A program made the position numbers and the translations under genes. The notes beneath the pieces are model-generated. The model was given only the letters and a program-made list of their open reading frames with translations. It searched no databases and was not told the origin of the DNA. A DNA stretch of 59,550 nt, taken from the NCBI GenBank assembly GCA_011523395.1, contig WTGW01000006.1, positions 1-59,550 on the forward strand, read 5' to 3'. The stretch comes from Acidimicrobiia bacterium. GTDB lineage: Bacteria > Actinomycetota > Acidimicrobiia > Spongiisociales > Spongiisociaceae. Numbering within the stretch: the stretch's first letter is position 1; each line of letters opens with the position of its first letter. This document shows, piece by piece, positions 27,659 to 40,389 of this stretch.

Positions 27659-27713
27659 CGGTTAGCGAGCCGGACACGGGCGCACGGGCCTAACGACAAA
27701 AGTGACGAAATAG

Positions 27714-28006
<293 letters not shown>

Positions 28007-28007
<1 letters not shown>

Positions 28008-28576
28008 TGGTGACCTCGAACAGGCGATACATGGCGGCGGCGCCCCTGGTGGTGGCTGCCGAAGAGTCGGGAAGCAGCGGGATCGACCTGCTGCGGCCCG
28101 AGATGTCGGAATTGATCGCGGGTGTCATCGCCTTCGCGATCATCTTCTTCTTCGTCTGGCGATGGGTCGTGCCCACCTTGAGCGCCACGCTTGCCCGCCG
28201 CCAGGAGGCCGAGCGGTCCCGTCTCGAGGCGGCCGAGAACACCAAGGAGGAAGCCGAACAGCTGGCCTCCCAGTACCGCGAACAGTTGGCCGGCGCCAAG
28301 GACGAAGGGGCCCGCATTGTCGACGAGGCCCGCCAGGCGGCCGAGTCGGTGCGTGCCGAGACGATCGCCAGGGCGCAGCAGGAAGCGGACGAGATCGTGG
28401 CCAGGGCTCGCGATGAGGCGAACGCGGAGACCGCCCGCGCCCTCGCGGAAGCCCGCACCACGGTGGCCGGCCTGTCGGTCGACCTGGCCGAGAAGGTGGT
28501 CGGCCGCAACCTCGACCGGGAGACCCAGATGGACCTGGTCGAGGACTATCTCGCGGAGCTGGAGTCGAGCAAGTAG
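28007..28576 (+). CDS. atpF: ATP synthase F0 subunit b
   Basis: The peripheral stalk subunit: 189 residues with a single membrane helix (IAGVIAFAIIFFFVWRW, about 37-53) followed by a long charged coiled coil (ARRQEAERSRLEAAENTKEE onward) and the C-terminal LAEKVVGRNLDRE segment that binds delta. ATG 28007 overlaps the last base of atpE (TGATG). The extra 30-odd N-terminal residues before the helix are usual for actinobacterial forms. Confidence 0.93.
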
Positions 28577-28616
28577 TGGAATACGCGCACACCGCCACTC
28601 CACAGTCAGGCTGCTG

Positions 28617-29150
28617 ATGGCCGACGCACGGATTCAGGGTTACGCCGCCGCCATCTTCGAGTTGGCCCGCGGCGAGGGTGTCCTGGAGCGGGTCGAGAAC
28701 GAACTGTTCCTGGTGGCCCGGGCATTGGAGGGTTCCGAGGACCTGAGGGAGGCGCTCAGCGACCCGCGCCTGCCGATGGAACGCAAGCAGGCGGTGATCG
28801 ACGACCTCCTGGCTGCCCGCGCCCACCGTCTCACCGTCGCCTTCGTGAGCTTCGCGGTGGGGCTGGGTCGGGGCGAGGACCTGACGGCGATAGCCGACCA
28901 GTTCACGGCCCGCTCGGCCGAGGCGCGAGATCGGGCCGTCGCAGAGGTGCGGAGCGCGGTCCCGCTGGATGACGAGACCGTCGATCGCCTGGCCCGGGCC
29001 CTGGCCGAGCGGATCGGCAATCAAGTGGAGGTTCGGGTGGTGGTCGACGAGTCGGTCCTCGGTGGTCTGGTTGCCCGGGTGGGCGACACCGTGATCGACG
29101 GCTCCGTCCGCAAGCGTCTGGAACGGCTACGCGAGGCGGTGGCCGGATGA
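28617..29150 (+). CDS. atpH: ATP synthase F1 subunit delta
   Basis: The stator protein linking b to alpha, 177 residues. It has the typical start [13 protein letters not shown] and the C-terminal OSCP signature ([20 protein letters not shown], followed by [12 protein letters not shown]). The start is ATG 28617, because the longer open frame upstream overlaps atpF in another frame. The 40-nt spacer from atpF contains a 22-nt stretch similar to one in the inverted-repeat element at 9.2 kb. Confidence 0.93.
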   Translation: MADARIQGYAAAIFELARGEGVLERVENELFLVARALEGSEDLREALSDPRLPMERKQAVIDDLLAARAHRLTVAFVSFAVGLGRGEDLTAIADQFTARSAEARDRAVAEVRSAVPLDDETVDRLARALAERIGNQVEVRVVVDESVLGGLVARVGDTVIDGSVRKRLERLREAVAG

Positions 29151-29202
29151 CCGGACTTGCCCCCGAAACAAGGTCAACCGAGATTCAGGAGTGGAGTATT
29201 CG

Positions 29203-30735
29203 ATGGCTCAACTGACCATTAGTCCCGATGACATAACCGCCGCGCTCCGGGAGCATGTGGAGAGCTGGTCGCCCAGCCTCGAGCAGGAGACAGTCGGTTA
29301 CGTGACCTCGGTCGCCGACGGCGTGGCCCGGGTCTCCGGACTCCCCAACGCGGCCGCCTCGGAGCTGATGGAGTTCCCGGGAGGCCTGCTCGGCGTGACC
29401 CTCAACCTCGACGAGGAGGATCTCGGAGTGGTGTTGATGGGCGACGCCTCCCACATCGAGGAGGGCGACGCGGTCCGCCAGACCGGACGCGTCCTCTCGG
29501 TTCCCGTGGGCGACGGGCTGCTGGGACGGGTGGTCGGCCCGCTGGGCGAGCCCCTGGACGGCAAGGGGGACATCCCCTCGACCGAGCGCCGCCTGCTGGA
29601 GACGCAGGCGCCGTCGGTGGTGCAACGCCAGCCCGTAACCGAGCCGCTCCAGACCGGCATCAAGGCGATCGACTCGATGACGCCGATCGGTCGGGGGCAG
29701 CGCCAGCTCATCATCGGCGACCGCCAGACCGGCAAGACCGCCATCGTGGTCGACACGATCATCAACCAGAAGCAGTTCCAGGGCACTCCCGACGAGGTCA
29801 AGTGCATCTACGTGGCGATCGGCCAGAAGGCCTCGACGGTCGCCGAGGTGGTGGCCGCCCTCGAGGAGGCCGGCGCCATGGAGTACACGGTGGTGGTGAC
29901 GGCCGCGGCCTCGGAGCCGCCGGCCCTCCAGATGTACGCGCCGTATGCCGGCTCCGCCATCGGCCAGCACTGGATGTACAACGGTCAGCACGCCCTGGTC
30001 ATCTTCGACGACCTGTCCAAGCAGGCGGTGGCCTACCGCGAGATCTCCCTCCTCCTGAGGCGCCCGCCGGGACGTGAAGCCTTCCCCGGCGACGTCTTCT
30101 ACCTGCACAGCCGGTTGCTGGAACGCTGCGCCAAGCTGTCGGACGAGATGGGCGGGGGATCCCTCACCGGCCTGCCGCTGATCGAGACCAAGGCCAACGA
30201 CGTGTCGGCCTACATCCCCACCAACGTGATCTCGATCACCGACGGCCAGATCTTCTTGGAGACCGACCTCTTCTTCGCGGGCATCCGTCCCGCCATGAAC
30301 GCCGGCATCTCGGTGTCGCGGGTGGGTGGCAACGCCCAGATCAGCGCCATGAAGAAGGTTGCCGGAACCCTGCGGCTCAACCTGGCCCAGTACCGCGAGC
30401 TGGAGGCCTTCGCCGAGTTCGGCTCCGAGCTGGACGCCGTGTCGCTGGCCCAGCTGGAGCGGGGCCGCCGGGTGGTCGAGGTCCTCAAGCAGCCCCAGTT
30501 TGCCCCCGTCCCGGTGGAGGAGCAGGTGCTGGCCATCTACGCGGTGACCCAGGGCCTCTTCGACGGAATCCCCGCCGAGGACATCTCGAGGGCCGAGCGA
30601 GAGCTGCGGGAGTTCGTGCGGGTACGGCACGGTCACCTGCTCGACAGCATCAAGCGCACCGGAAAGCTCCCCGACGCCGAGGCGCTGGAAGAAGCCATCT
30701 CGGCCTTCAAGGACTCCTTCGGGGGAGGGGAGTAG
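29203..30735 (+). CDS. atpA: ATP synthase F1 subunit alpha
   Basis: The non-catalytic nucleotide-binding subunit, about 510 residues. It has the P-loop [24 protein letters not shown], the Arg-finger region (around [17 protein letters not shown]) and a normal C-terminal domain. ATG 29203 has AGGAG about 12 nt upstream; a GTG 12 nt earlier would put the ribosome site too close. It is followed by atpG after 9 nt. Confidence 0.95.
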   Translation: MAQLTISPDDITAALREHVESWSPSLEQETVGYVTSVADGVARVSGLPNAAASELMEFPGGLLGVTLNLDEEDLGVVLMGDASHIEEGDAVRQTGRVLSVPVGDGLLGRVVGPLGEPLDGKGDIPSTERRLLETQAPSVVQRQPVTEPLQTGIKAIDSMTPIGRGQRQLIIGDRQTGKTAIVVDTIINQKQFQGTPDEVKCIYVAIGQKASTVAEVVAALEEAGAMEYTVVVTAAASEPPALQMYAPYAGSAIGQHWMYNGQHALVIFDDLSKQAVAYREISLLLRRPPGREAFPGDVFYLHSRLLERCAKLSDEMGGGSLTGLPLIETKANDVSAYIPTNVISITDGQIFLETDLFFAGIRPAMNAGISVSRVGGNAQISAMKKVAGTLRLNLAQYRELEAFAEFGSELDAVSLAQLERGRRVVEVLKQPQFAPVPVEEQVLAIYAVTQGLFDGIPAEDISRAERELREFVRVRHGHLLDSIKRTGKLPDAEALEEAISAFKDSFGGGE

Positions 30736-30744
30736 CGCCCCGGA

Positions 30745-33072
<2,328 letters not shown>

Positions 33073-33073
<1 letters not shown>

Positions 33074-33348
33074 TGGTAGTCGCCTCGACCTCCATGAAGG
33101 TCGACGTGGTCTCCCCCGAGGCCGTGTTGTGGTCCGGCGAGGCCGAGTTCGTGGTGGCCAGAACGGTGGAAGGCGAGATCGGCATCCTCGCCAACCACGA
33201 GCCCGTGATGGCGGCCCTAGCCGCCGGAACGGTCAACATCCAAGCCGGCGAGGACCGCATCAAGGCAACGGTGGGCGGAGGCTTCCTCCAGATCCTCAAC
33301 AACGCCGTGACGTTGCTAGTCGACGAGGCAACCCTCGAAGAAGACTGA
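33073..33348 (+). CDS. atpC: ATP synthase F1 subunit epsilon, short form
   Basis: A 91-residue protein matching only the N-terminal beta-sandwich: MKVDVVSPEAVLWSGEAEFV, then GEIGILANHEPVMAALAAG and VDEATLEED at the end. The usual C-terminal pair of helices, which acts as an ATPase brake in many species, is absent. GTG 33073 has AGGAAG 9 nt upstream; ATG 33094 is an alternative. A decayed second copy of the middle of this gene lies 200 nt downstream, so this locus has been rearranged. Confidence 0.88.
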
Positions 33349-33357
33349 ACCTCAGGG

Positions 33358-33386
33358 ATGGGGCGAGGCATCCTTGATCGCCCCAT
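33358..33386 (+). terminator. Hairpin downstream of the atp operon
   Basis: A 9-bp perfect stem, ATGGGGCGA (33358-33366) with TCGCCCCAT (33378-33386), has an 11-nt loop and sits 10 nt after the atpC stop. No T-run follows, so it may be a factor-dependent terminator or RNA-stabilising hairpin. Confidence 0.4.
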
Positions 33387-33411
33387 GCCCAACCATCCCA
33401 GCCTCAAGAGA

Positions 33412-33551
33412 TACGAGGCGAGCCGGTGCCGGGTGAGGCAGTGTGCCACCACCTGATAGTCGATGCTTGGCATCGGTCGCACAGCGGCGATACAGTAGGC
33501 CCCGAAGACCCCGGAACCGTCCCTGCCTAGGCAAACGGCCGGGGTTACGCC
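33412..33551. repeat. Structured 140-nt repeat, copy A
   Basis: This copy aligns to 43037-43175 over its whole length with about 112 of 140 bases equal (counted by eye), and almost all of the last 40 bases are identical. The 3' half folds into a hairpin: CCCCGG and CCGT on the left pair with ACGG and CCGGGG on the right, capped by TGC-CTAG-GCA. Outer GGCG and CGCC can also pair. It lies between atpC and a decayed atpC fragment and has no gene in it. Confidence 0.7.
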
Positions 33552-33561
33552 CATGCCGGGC

Positions 33562-33650
33562 CGCCCCATCACGAGCCCTTCATGGTGGCGCTCGCCGCAG
33601 GGATGGTGAACCTCCCCACGCGGGTGAGGATCGGATCAAAGCCACGGTGC
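33562..33650 (+). pseudogene. Decayed fragment of a second atpC copy
   Basis: The DNA around 33573-33650 reads HHEPFMVALAAGMVNLP, then after a frame change AGEDRIKATV. The intact atpC reads NHEPVMAALAAGTVNIQ and AGEDRIKATV at the same spacing (33194-33270). The resemblance also covers the bases. It is broken by frameshift and has no start or end, so it is a remnant of duplication or replacement at the island border. Confidence 0.65.
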
Positions 33651-33812
33651 CTAGCCTCCAGACGACGGGCCTGCTCCAGCATCCCAAGCTGGCCCCAGCC
33701 CGCATAGGCGTGTCACACTGAGGCTGGATAATGGGTTCCAGACAGTGAACGAAGGGTTCCGTTCGTGCCTATAGCATGTGCGGTCGGCGGCTGACCGGGA
33801 GGCTGTATCCGG

Positions 33813-36800
33813 ATGGATGGGACAGAGCGACGGAGTGGCGGTGATCTCTTCATCGTCGACAACAGCCTTTCCCGCTGGACGGGCCTCGAGTACCTGCGCG
33901 AGTGGACCGACCTGGCCCGATCATTCGATGTAGCGACCGGCTTCTTCGAGATCAGCTCGCTACTCGCCCTTGATGGCAAGTGGCAGCAGCTCGACAAGAT
34001 ACGCATACTCATGGGGGATCAGGTGTCGTTGAAGACGAAGCGGGCCTTCGTCGATGCTCTCCACACTCGGATCGGGCACCTTGACGCCGACTTGGAGGAC
34101 CAGAAGCGAACCAACCCCTTCCTGCGCGGGGTCGAGGCCGTGGTCGAAGCGATAAAGAGCGGTAAGATCGAGTGCCGGGTCTACCGGAAGAAGAAGTTCC
34201 ACGCCAAGGTCTACATCACCCATGCCAAGTTCGATGTGATCGGCGCCCAGGCGCTGGTCGGGTCCAGTAACTTCACCCGGCCGGGGCTCACGCAGAACGT
34301 AGAACTCAACATCCAGATCCAGAGCGGCCAGGAGGTCGCTCAGCTTCAGGACTGGTTCGAGACCCATTGGTCGGAAGCGGAACCGGTGACCGATGAGGTG
34401 CTGCGCACCGTTAGCCGGCACATCCATACATATACCCCCTTCGAGGTATATGCCAAGGCCCTTCACGAGTACTTCCGCGGTCACGAGCTTACGGCGGGTG
34501 AATGGGACGAGCACCGGTCACAGATGTTCCCCCAACTGGACCGGTACCAGAAGGAGGCCTACTGGTCGCTGATGAAGATCGCCCGCCGCTACGGAGGCGC
34601 CTTCCTCTGCGACGGGGTCGGGCTTGGCAAGACCTTCGTGGGTCTGATGCTGATCGAGCGTTTGATCCAGCACGAGAACAAGCGGGTGGTCGTGTTCGCA
34701 CCAAAGGCTGCTCGAGAGGGAGTCTGGGAACCGCATCTACGTGAGTGGTTACCCGACCTCGGAGGCATAGGCGGGACTTCAGACTTCTCCAGTCTGGTCC
34801 TGTTCAACCACACCGATCTGCACCGCATGGGCGACTTCCCGGAGCGGTTCCGGCACATCACGGCCCAGGCCGATGCGGTGATCGTCGACGAGGCCCATCA
34901 CTTCCGCAACCGGGGGCGAGCCGCCAGGCCCGACGACGAAGAGGACCGCAGGTCCCGGTACTGGCGCATGTTCGACCTACTCGACGGGAGCATCCGGCCC
35001 AAACTCCTGTTCCTGCTCACGGCTACGCCCGTCAACAACCGGCTGGCCGACTTTCGGCACATGGCCGAACTCTTTACCAGGGGTGACGACACCTACTTCG
35101 CCCGCACCCTCGGCGTGAACAACTTCACCGCCCGGTTCAACCATTTGGAGAAACGACTGCAGATCTCGCTCGGCGGTAAGGCGGCTTCGCTGCAGAACGG
35201 CCTTCACGAACAAGCCCGTGAAGTGCTGGACGCAGACCAGATCTTCGAGGCGCTGGTCGTGCAACGCAGCCGCGCCTACGCCAAGGCCAGCCAACTCCAG
35301 GAGCGTGATGAGACCGCTGACTTTCCGGTGCGGCGACCACCGCAGGTGGCGGAGTACTCCATCCGCAAGTCCTACGGTCAGGCCCTCGACATGTTCCAGC
35401 GGGCGTTCGAGAAGACGAATCCGCTCTTTTCGCTGCCCATCTACTACCCGCTTGCCTACTACATCGGACCAGACGACGGCATCGATCCGCTCGAAGAGAA
35501 CCGCCAGAAACAGGTGGTCGGCCTCATTCGCATCCTCTTCCTCAAGCGGTTCGAGAGTTCGGTCCACGCGTTCGAACGGTCCCTCGACCGGCTGATGCGC
35601 AAGCTGCTGGCCTTCGCCGAGGTCCACAGCACAACACCCGCGGAGGAGGAACGGTACAAACGCTGGAAGCGTGCCAACGCAGAAGTGATCGCCTACCGAC
35701 CGACCGAACAACTCGGGCTCTCGTTCGACGAAGCGGCCACAGAGGACGAGGACGAGCCCGAAGAGGACATCGTTCCCCCGGAGCTGCTCGAAGACGTCCC
35801 GGATCTAACGCGAGACGAGTACGACGTGGCCGCAATCCTGAAGGAGGTCTTCTCGGACCTCGACCAGATCGCCCGGTTCCTGTCGTTCACTCGGGCGTTC
35901 CAACCGGCCCAGGACGACAAGCTGAAGAAGCTGATCCGCCTGCTGCGAACCAAGGACATGGCGGGTCGCAAGGTCCTGGTATTCACGGAGTTCGCCGATA
36001 CCGCCCGCTACCTGCGCGCCCAACTGATGGAGGCCGGCATCGACGGCCTCACTCAACTCGACGGCGGATCGAAAGTGGACCGGGCCGAGATAATCCGGCG
36101 TTTCTCGCCCTACTACAACGGGTCGAGTTCTGGTCAGCTTCGGGAAGAGGGTCAGGAAGAGATCCGGGTCCTCGTGTCTACGGACGTCCTCTCCGAAGGC
36201 CTCAACCTCCAGGACGCCACCCGGTTGGTCAACTACGACATCCATTGGAACCCGGTGCGCCTCATGCAGCGCATCGGACGGGTAGACCGGCGGATGAACC
36301 CGGCGGTGGAGGAGCGCCTGGCAACCGATCATCCGGAGTCCGCCGCCGACCGGGGCAAGGTCGCATTCTGGAACTTCCTGCCTCCGAACGAGCTCAACCG
36401 GATACTCACCCTGTACACCCGCGTTACCAACAAGACGCTGCTGATCTCCAAGACCTTCGGCATCGAGGGTCGCAAGCTGTTGCGCCCAGACGACGACTTC
36501 GACGCTCTACGGGAGTTCAACGCCTCCTACGAGGGGAAGAAGTCCCGCGCCGAAGAGATGCATCTCGAGTACCAGAAGCTGCTGAAGCAAGACCCTCAGC
36601 TGGCGAACCGGCTGGAGATGATGCCCGGTTCGGTGTTTTCCGGCCGTCGTAAGCTCTCCAAGGGCGCGCGGGGCGTTTTCTTCTGCTACTCGCTACCCGC
36701 CCTCGACAAGCAACAGGGTGGTTTCACGCTCGAAGCCGGACCGACCCGCTGGTACCTCTACGATCTCAACCAGGATGAGATCATCGAGTCCACCGGGCCG

Positions 36801-36983
36801 ATCATTGAGAGCATCCGATCCAAGCCCCGAACATTGCGCCGGTGCATGATGGAGGAGAAGACATTGAAGTACATCCGCCAGGAGGTGCTGCGTCATGTTC
36901 GGAACACCTATCTCAAGCAAGTACAGGCACCCCTCAACGCTCCGAAGCCCAAGCTCATGTGCTGGATGGAGTTGAACGGATGA
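33813..36983 (+). CDS. PLD-nuclease / SNF2-type helicase fusion (restriction-like)
   Basis: A 1056-residue protein. The N-terminal domain has a phospholipase-D-type HxK motif, FHAKVYITH with His130 and Lys132, then GSSNFTRPGL (Ser151, Asn153), giving one HKD-like half-site. Then comes a superfamily 2 helicase: Walker A DGVGLGKT (267-274), DEAH box (359-362), LLTATPVNN, and the last motifs STDVLSEGLNLQDA and QRIGRVDR at about residues 790-827. A C-terminal region without recognised features follows. It resembles the nuclease-helicase half of restriction or DISARM-like systems. Its stop overlaps the methyltransferase start by 4 nt, so the two are one unit. Confidence 0.85.
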   Translation: MDGTERRSGGDLFIVDNSLSRWTGLEYLREWTDLARSFDVATGFFEISSLLALDGKWQQLDKIRILMGDQVSLKTKRAFVDALHTRIGHLDADLEDQKRTNPFLRGVEAVVEAIKSGKIECRVYRKKKFHAKVYITHAKFDVIGAQALVGSSNFTRPGLTQNVELNIQIQSGQEVAQLQDWFETHWSEAEPVTDEVLRTVSRHIHTYTPFEVYAKALHEYFRGHELTAGEWDEHRSQMFPQLDRYQKEAYWSLMKIARRYGGAFLCDGVGLGKTFVGLMLIERLIQHENKRVVVFAPKAAREGVWEPHLREWLPDLGGIGGTSDFSSLVLFNHTDLHRMGDFPERFRHITAQADAVIVDEAHHFRNRGRAARPDDEEDRRSRYWRMFDLLDGSIRPKLLFLLTATPVNNRLADFRHMAELFTRGDDTYFARTLGVNNFTARFNHLEKRLQISLGGKAASLQNGLHEQAREVLDADQIFEALVVQRSRAYAKASQLQERDETADFPVRRPPQVAEYSIRKSYGQALDMFQRAFEKTNPLFSLPIYYPLAYYIGPDDGIDPLEENRQKQVVGLIRILFLKRFESSVHAFERSLDRLMRKLLAFAEVHSTTPAEEERYKRWKRANAEVIAYRPTEQLGLSFDEAATEDEDEPEEDIVPPELLEDVPDLTRDEYDVAAILKEVFSDLDQIARFLSFTRAFQPAQDDKLKKLIRLLRTKDMAGRKVLVFTEFADTARYLRAQLMEAGIDGLTQLDGGSKVDRAEIIRRFSPYYNGSSSGQLREEGQEEIRVLVSTDVLSEGLNLQDATRLVNYDIHWNPVRLMQRIGRVDRRMNPAVEERLATDHPESAADRGKVAFWNFLPPNELNRILTLYTRVTNKTLLISKTFGIEGRKLLRPDDDFDALREFNASYEGKKSRAEEMHLEYQKLLKQDPQLANRLEMMPGSVFSGRRKLSKGARGVFFCYSLPALDKQQGGFTLEAGPTRWYLYDLNQDEIIESTGPIIESIRSKPRTLRRCMMEEKTLKYIRQEVLRHVRNTYLKQVQAPLNAPKPKLMCWMELNG

Positions 36984-39900
36984 GAAGACGACCCGATGAC
37001 GCGTTGCAACACCTGAAGTCGGTCCGAACCGCCGATGACCTACTCCGCTACTTCATCGACGAGCTGGACTGGCCGCTCGAGGACGAGACCATGCTCGAGG
37101 ACGAGGATGTGGACGATCTCACCTTCGATTGGGACCTCGAAGAGTTGGGCGTTCCCCGCCTGATCAGGGCCCGGATCGAGCGGGTCCGCCAGGTACGCCC
37201 CTTCACCGCCGACCAGCCGTGGGGAATCTTCTTCGTTGATCTGTCCGGTGAGAGGCTGTTGATCACTCGTCTGCGCGGCATCCTGAACGCTCTAATCACC
37301 AAGAGAAGATCTGTCACGGACAGCGACCGCCGTTCATGGATCCTCGACGACCTCCTCTTCGTCGTCACAACTGGCGAGGGTGACAGGACCGAGCTCCATC
37401 TGCTGGTCTTCTACAAGGCCGCCGCGAAGGTCGAGTTCCGCTGCCTCTCGTGGCGGCCCGCCGACTCGACCCACCGACTGCGCCGCCTTGCCGAGGAACT
37501 ACTACCAAAGCTCGCCTGGCCCGACGATGAGACCGACGCTGATGCCTGGCGCGCGGCGTGGCGGGACCCGTTCACACTGCAACCTGGTGAAGAAATCAAC
37601 TCGGCCACTCGCCTAGCTGATCGAATGTCGCGGAGCGCCCGCTGTTTGCGCGTTCAGATCGCGGATGCGTTGGCCGATGAGGAGGGTGAAGGCCCCTTCT
37701 CGGAACTCATGGGTGACATCCGTAGGCAGCTGGTCGCCGATGTGGATGACGAACGGTTCGCCGACATGTGTGCTCAGACCCTGGTTTACGGCCTGCTTGC
37801 CAGCCGGGTGGGCGATCCCGACGGATTCGGTGCCACACCGGTGCTGTCAGCGATTCCGCTCAGCAACCCGTTCCTCTCCAGTCTCTTCGAGCGGATCCAG
37901 GGAGAAGCCGCCACGCTCGACCTCGACGGCAGCGGGCTCGAATTGTTAATAGCCGATCTTCGCGAGAGCGACGTAGAGGCGATTCTGGACAACTTCGGAT
38001 CTACCGCCAAGGGCGGCGATCCTGTGATCCATTTCTATGAAGAGTTCCTCAAGAAATACGACAAGAAGATCCGGACCGATGCTGGCGCCTTCTACACTCC
38101 GGAGCCGGTTGTCGAGTTCATAGTCCGGGGCGTCGACGAACTGCTCCGGACAAGGTTCGGACTCGAAGCCGGCATCGCCGATGAGTCCACATGGCGGGAC
38201 GTCGCCGAACGGGTCGGGTTTGAGGTTCCGGATGGCGTAGACTCTGCGAAGCCATTCGTCTCCATGATCGATCCGGCCGCGGGAACTGGCACGTTTCTGG
38301 TTCATTGGCTCCGACAGGCGAAACGATCCTTCGAGAGAACGCACGCGGGCGAGAGTTGGCGGCAACAACTCAGCGAGTGGGTGCTACCCGCGATGCACGG
38401 ATTCGAGCTCATGCTCGGCCCTTATACGGTCGCCCATCTCAAGCTCGCCCTGCAACTGCACGACGAAGGTCTGCCGACTGACGCTGTACAGATCCTGCTG
38501 ACCGACACCCTCGATCACGATCCTCCGCAGATGGCATTCGATCTGATGGAAGATCCAGTGGCGGCCGAGGGAAGACGTGCCGCCCGACTCAAGAAAGATG
38601 AACGCTTCACGGTCGTCATTGGTAACCCTCCCTATGACCGAGAGCAGCGGGCCGTGGACGACACCGGCAAGCGAAAAGGTGGAGTCGTGCGCCATGGCGC
38701 GGCAGGCATCAAGCCCCTGCTCGACGACGTGACCAGGCCCATGCAGGAGGCGGGCCTAGGAGTACACATCAAGAACCTGTACAACGACTACGTGTACTTC
38801 TGGCGCTGGGCAGTTTGGCAAGCAGCCGAACTGCCGCCGGGTCCTGGTGTCATCGCCTTCATCACGGCCTCCTCCTATCTTGACGGCCTTTCGATGGGAG
38901 GCGTCCGATCACTGCTCCGCAAGGCCTTCGACGAACTGCTGATCGTCGATCTCGGAGGAGAGGGTCGTGGCGCTCTGGTGGAGGAGAACGTGTTCGACAT
39001 CCGCACTCCGGTCGCCGTAGCCTTCGCCGTAAGGAAGACGATGTCAGATTCGCCATGCTCTGTCCGCTACCTACGCGTCCTTGGAACCCGGCAAGAGAAG
39101 TTCGAACAGTTGAGCGCCCTGTCCCTTCCAGGATGTATGAGTACCGACGTGTCTGGCGGCGGACTCGAAGCCTTCGTACCACGTAGCGAGGCCGAGTACT
39201 GGTCATGGCCTACACTTACCAGCCTGTTTCCCTGGTACCACTCTGGCGCACAATTCAAGAGAGCTTGGCCCATAGCGACAACGAAGGGTCTTTTGAATAG
39301 ACGGTGGGCGCGGCTGGTCACCGAGGTCCCACGTGAACGCAAGAATCTGCTCAAGGAGACGAGAGATCGCAAGACCACCAGTAGTCCGAAGCCAATCCTG
39401 GGCGGTGTTGAGCGGCTCCGTCCACTTCGGAGTCTTGATAGATCCGATCGACCTGAAGGTACTGAACGGTACGGGTACCGAAGTTTCGATAGGCAGTGGG
39501 CTATCGCCGACCATCGAGTGGCGGACTTTCCGAGGCCTGACCTATGGCGTGTCAGGGGAACCCGTCAGCTGTTTCTGACAACCCTAACCTCGACCAAGTT
39601 CGGTCGTGGACCAGCGCTCACCGTCACACCCTATGTACCTGACCTCCATCACTTCAGCGGTCGCGGTGCCAAAAACGTGATACCGATGTACCGTGATGGG
39701 TCAGCTCAGGAACCCAACCTCCCCGCTGGACTGCTGGAGTCCTTGGGTGACGTTATCGGGAACCCGGTGGCGGTCGAAGGTCTTGTCGCCTATGTCCATG
39801 CCCTGCTAGGTACGGGGGCCTTCAGCGCTCGGTACGCCGACGAACTGGCCGAAGTGGCCGAGCCGGTCCACGTCCCGGTCACCCGCGATCCCGATCTGTT

Positions 39901-40387
39901 CAACAGAGCGGTACAACTCGGCCGCGATCTGCTCTGGTACCACAGCTGGGGCGAGCGTTTCGGAGACGGTGGCCACGCAACTCTCCCCGCCGGGTCGGTC
40001 ACCGAGATATCACCCGTAGTGGGCTACCCGAACAGCTTCGGCTATCGGCCCAAGGACAAGACGCTCGAAGTAGGTACCGGCCGGTTCGGCCCCGTTAGCG
40101 AGGAGGTCTGGAGCTTCGAGGTCTCCGGCCTCAAGGTCCTCCAGTCGTGGCTCGGCTACCGCATGGCCAACCGCAAAGGAAGGAAGTCCAGTCCCCTTGA
40201 CGATCTCCGCCCGAAGACCTGGGTCTTCACCGACGAACTCCTCCGCCTCATCGCCATCCTCCAACACACGATCGACGTAACCCCGACCGCGGCCCAACTC
40301 CTAGACGAGATCGTGAACGGCCCCCTCCTCCTAGCAGCCGACCTCCCCCAACCCACCGAAGCCGAACGCAAACCTCCGAAGGTTTAG
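36980..40387 (+). CDS. Type ISP-like DNA adenine methyltransferase with C-terminal specificity domain
   Basis: A 1135-residue protein. The N-terminal 350 residues are helical and acidic. The gamma-type N6-adenine methyltransferase core has motif I DPAAGTGTF (about 431) and motif IV GNPPYDRE (about 548). The C-terminal third (GTRQLFLTTLTSTKFG and YVPDLHHFSGRG) resembles the target-recognition domain of type ISP enzymes such as LlaBIII. In classical type ISP enzymes nuclease, helicase, methylase and recognition parts form one chain; here they are split, with nuclease-helicase in the upstream gene. The start is ATG 36980 (ATGA overlap). Base modification target unknown. Confidence 0.85.
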   Translation: MRRRPDDALQHLKSVRTADDLLRYFIDELDWPLEDETMLEDEDVDDLTFDWDLEELGVPRLIRARIERVRQVRPFTADQPWGIFFVDLSGERLLITRLRGILNALITKRRSVTDSDRRSWILDDLLFVVTTGEGDRTELHLLVFYKAAAKVEFRCLSWRPADSTHRLRRLAEELLPKLAWPDDETDADAWRAAWRDPFTLQPGEEINSATRLADRMSRSARCLRVQIADALADEEGEGPFSELMGDIRRQLVADVDDERFADMCAQTLVYGLLASRVGDPDGFGATPVLSAIPLSNPFLSSLFERIQGEAATLDLDGSGLELLIADLRESDVEAILDNFGSTAKGGDPVIHFYEEFLKKYDKKIRTDAGAFYTPEPVVEFIVRGVDELLRTRFGLEAGIADESTWRDVAERVGFEVPDGVDSAKPFVSMIDPAAGTGTFLVHWLRQAKRSFERTHAGESWRQQLSEWVLPAMHGFELMLGPYTVAHLKLALQLHDEGLPTDAVQILLTDTLDHDPPQMAFDLMEDPVAAEGRRAARLKKDERFTVVIGNPPYDREQRAVDDTGKRKGGVVRHGAAGIKPLLDDVTRPMQEAGLGVHIKNLYNDYVYFWRWAVWQAAELPPGPGVIAFITASSYLDGLSMGGVRSLLRKAFDELLIVDLGGEGRGALVEENVFDIRTPVAVAFAVRKTMSDSPCSVRYLRVLGTRQEKFEQLSALSLPGCMSTDVSGGGLEAFVPRSEAEYWSWPTLTSLFPWYHSGAQFKRAWPIATTKGLLNRRWARLVTEVPRERKNLLKETRDRKTTSSPKPILGGVERLRPLRSLDRSDRPEGTERYGYRSFDRQWAIADHRVADFPRPDLWRVRGTRQLFLTTLTSTKFGRGPALTVTPYVPDLHHFSGRGAKNVIPMYRDGSAQEPNLPAGLLESLGDVIGNPVAVEGLVAYVHALLGTGAFSARYADELAEVAEPVHVPVTRDPDLFNRAVQLGRDLLWYHSWGERFGDGGHATLPAGSVTEISPVVGYPNSFGYRPKDKTLEVGTGRFGPVSEEVWSFEVSGLKVLQSWLGYRMANRKGRKSSPLDDLRPKTWVFTDELLRLIAILQHTIDVTPTAAQLLDEIVNGPLLLAADLPQPTEAERKPPKV

Positions 40388-40389
40388 CC

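Noticed and set aside
33813..40387. DISARM or BREX system
   Set aside because: No DUF1998 (DrmB) or DrmA, and no PglZ, BrxC or BrxL genes are present; only helicase and methyltransferase parts are shared in kind.
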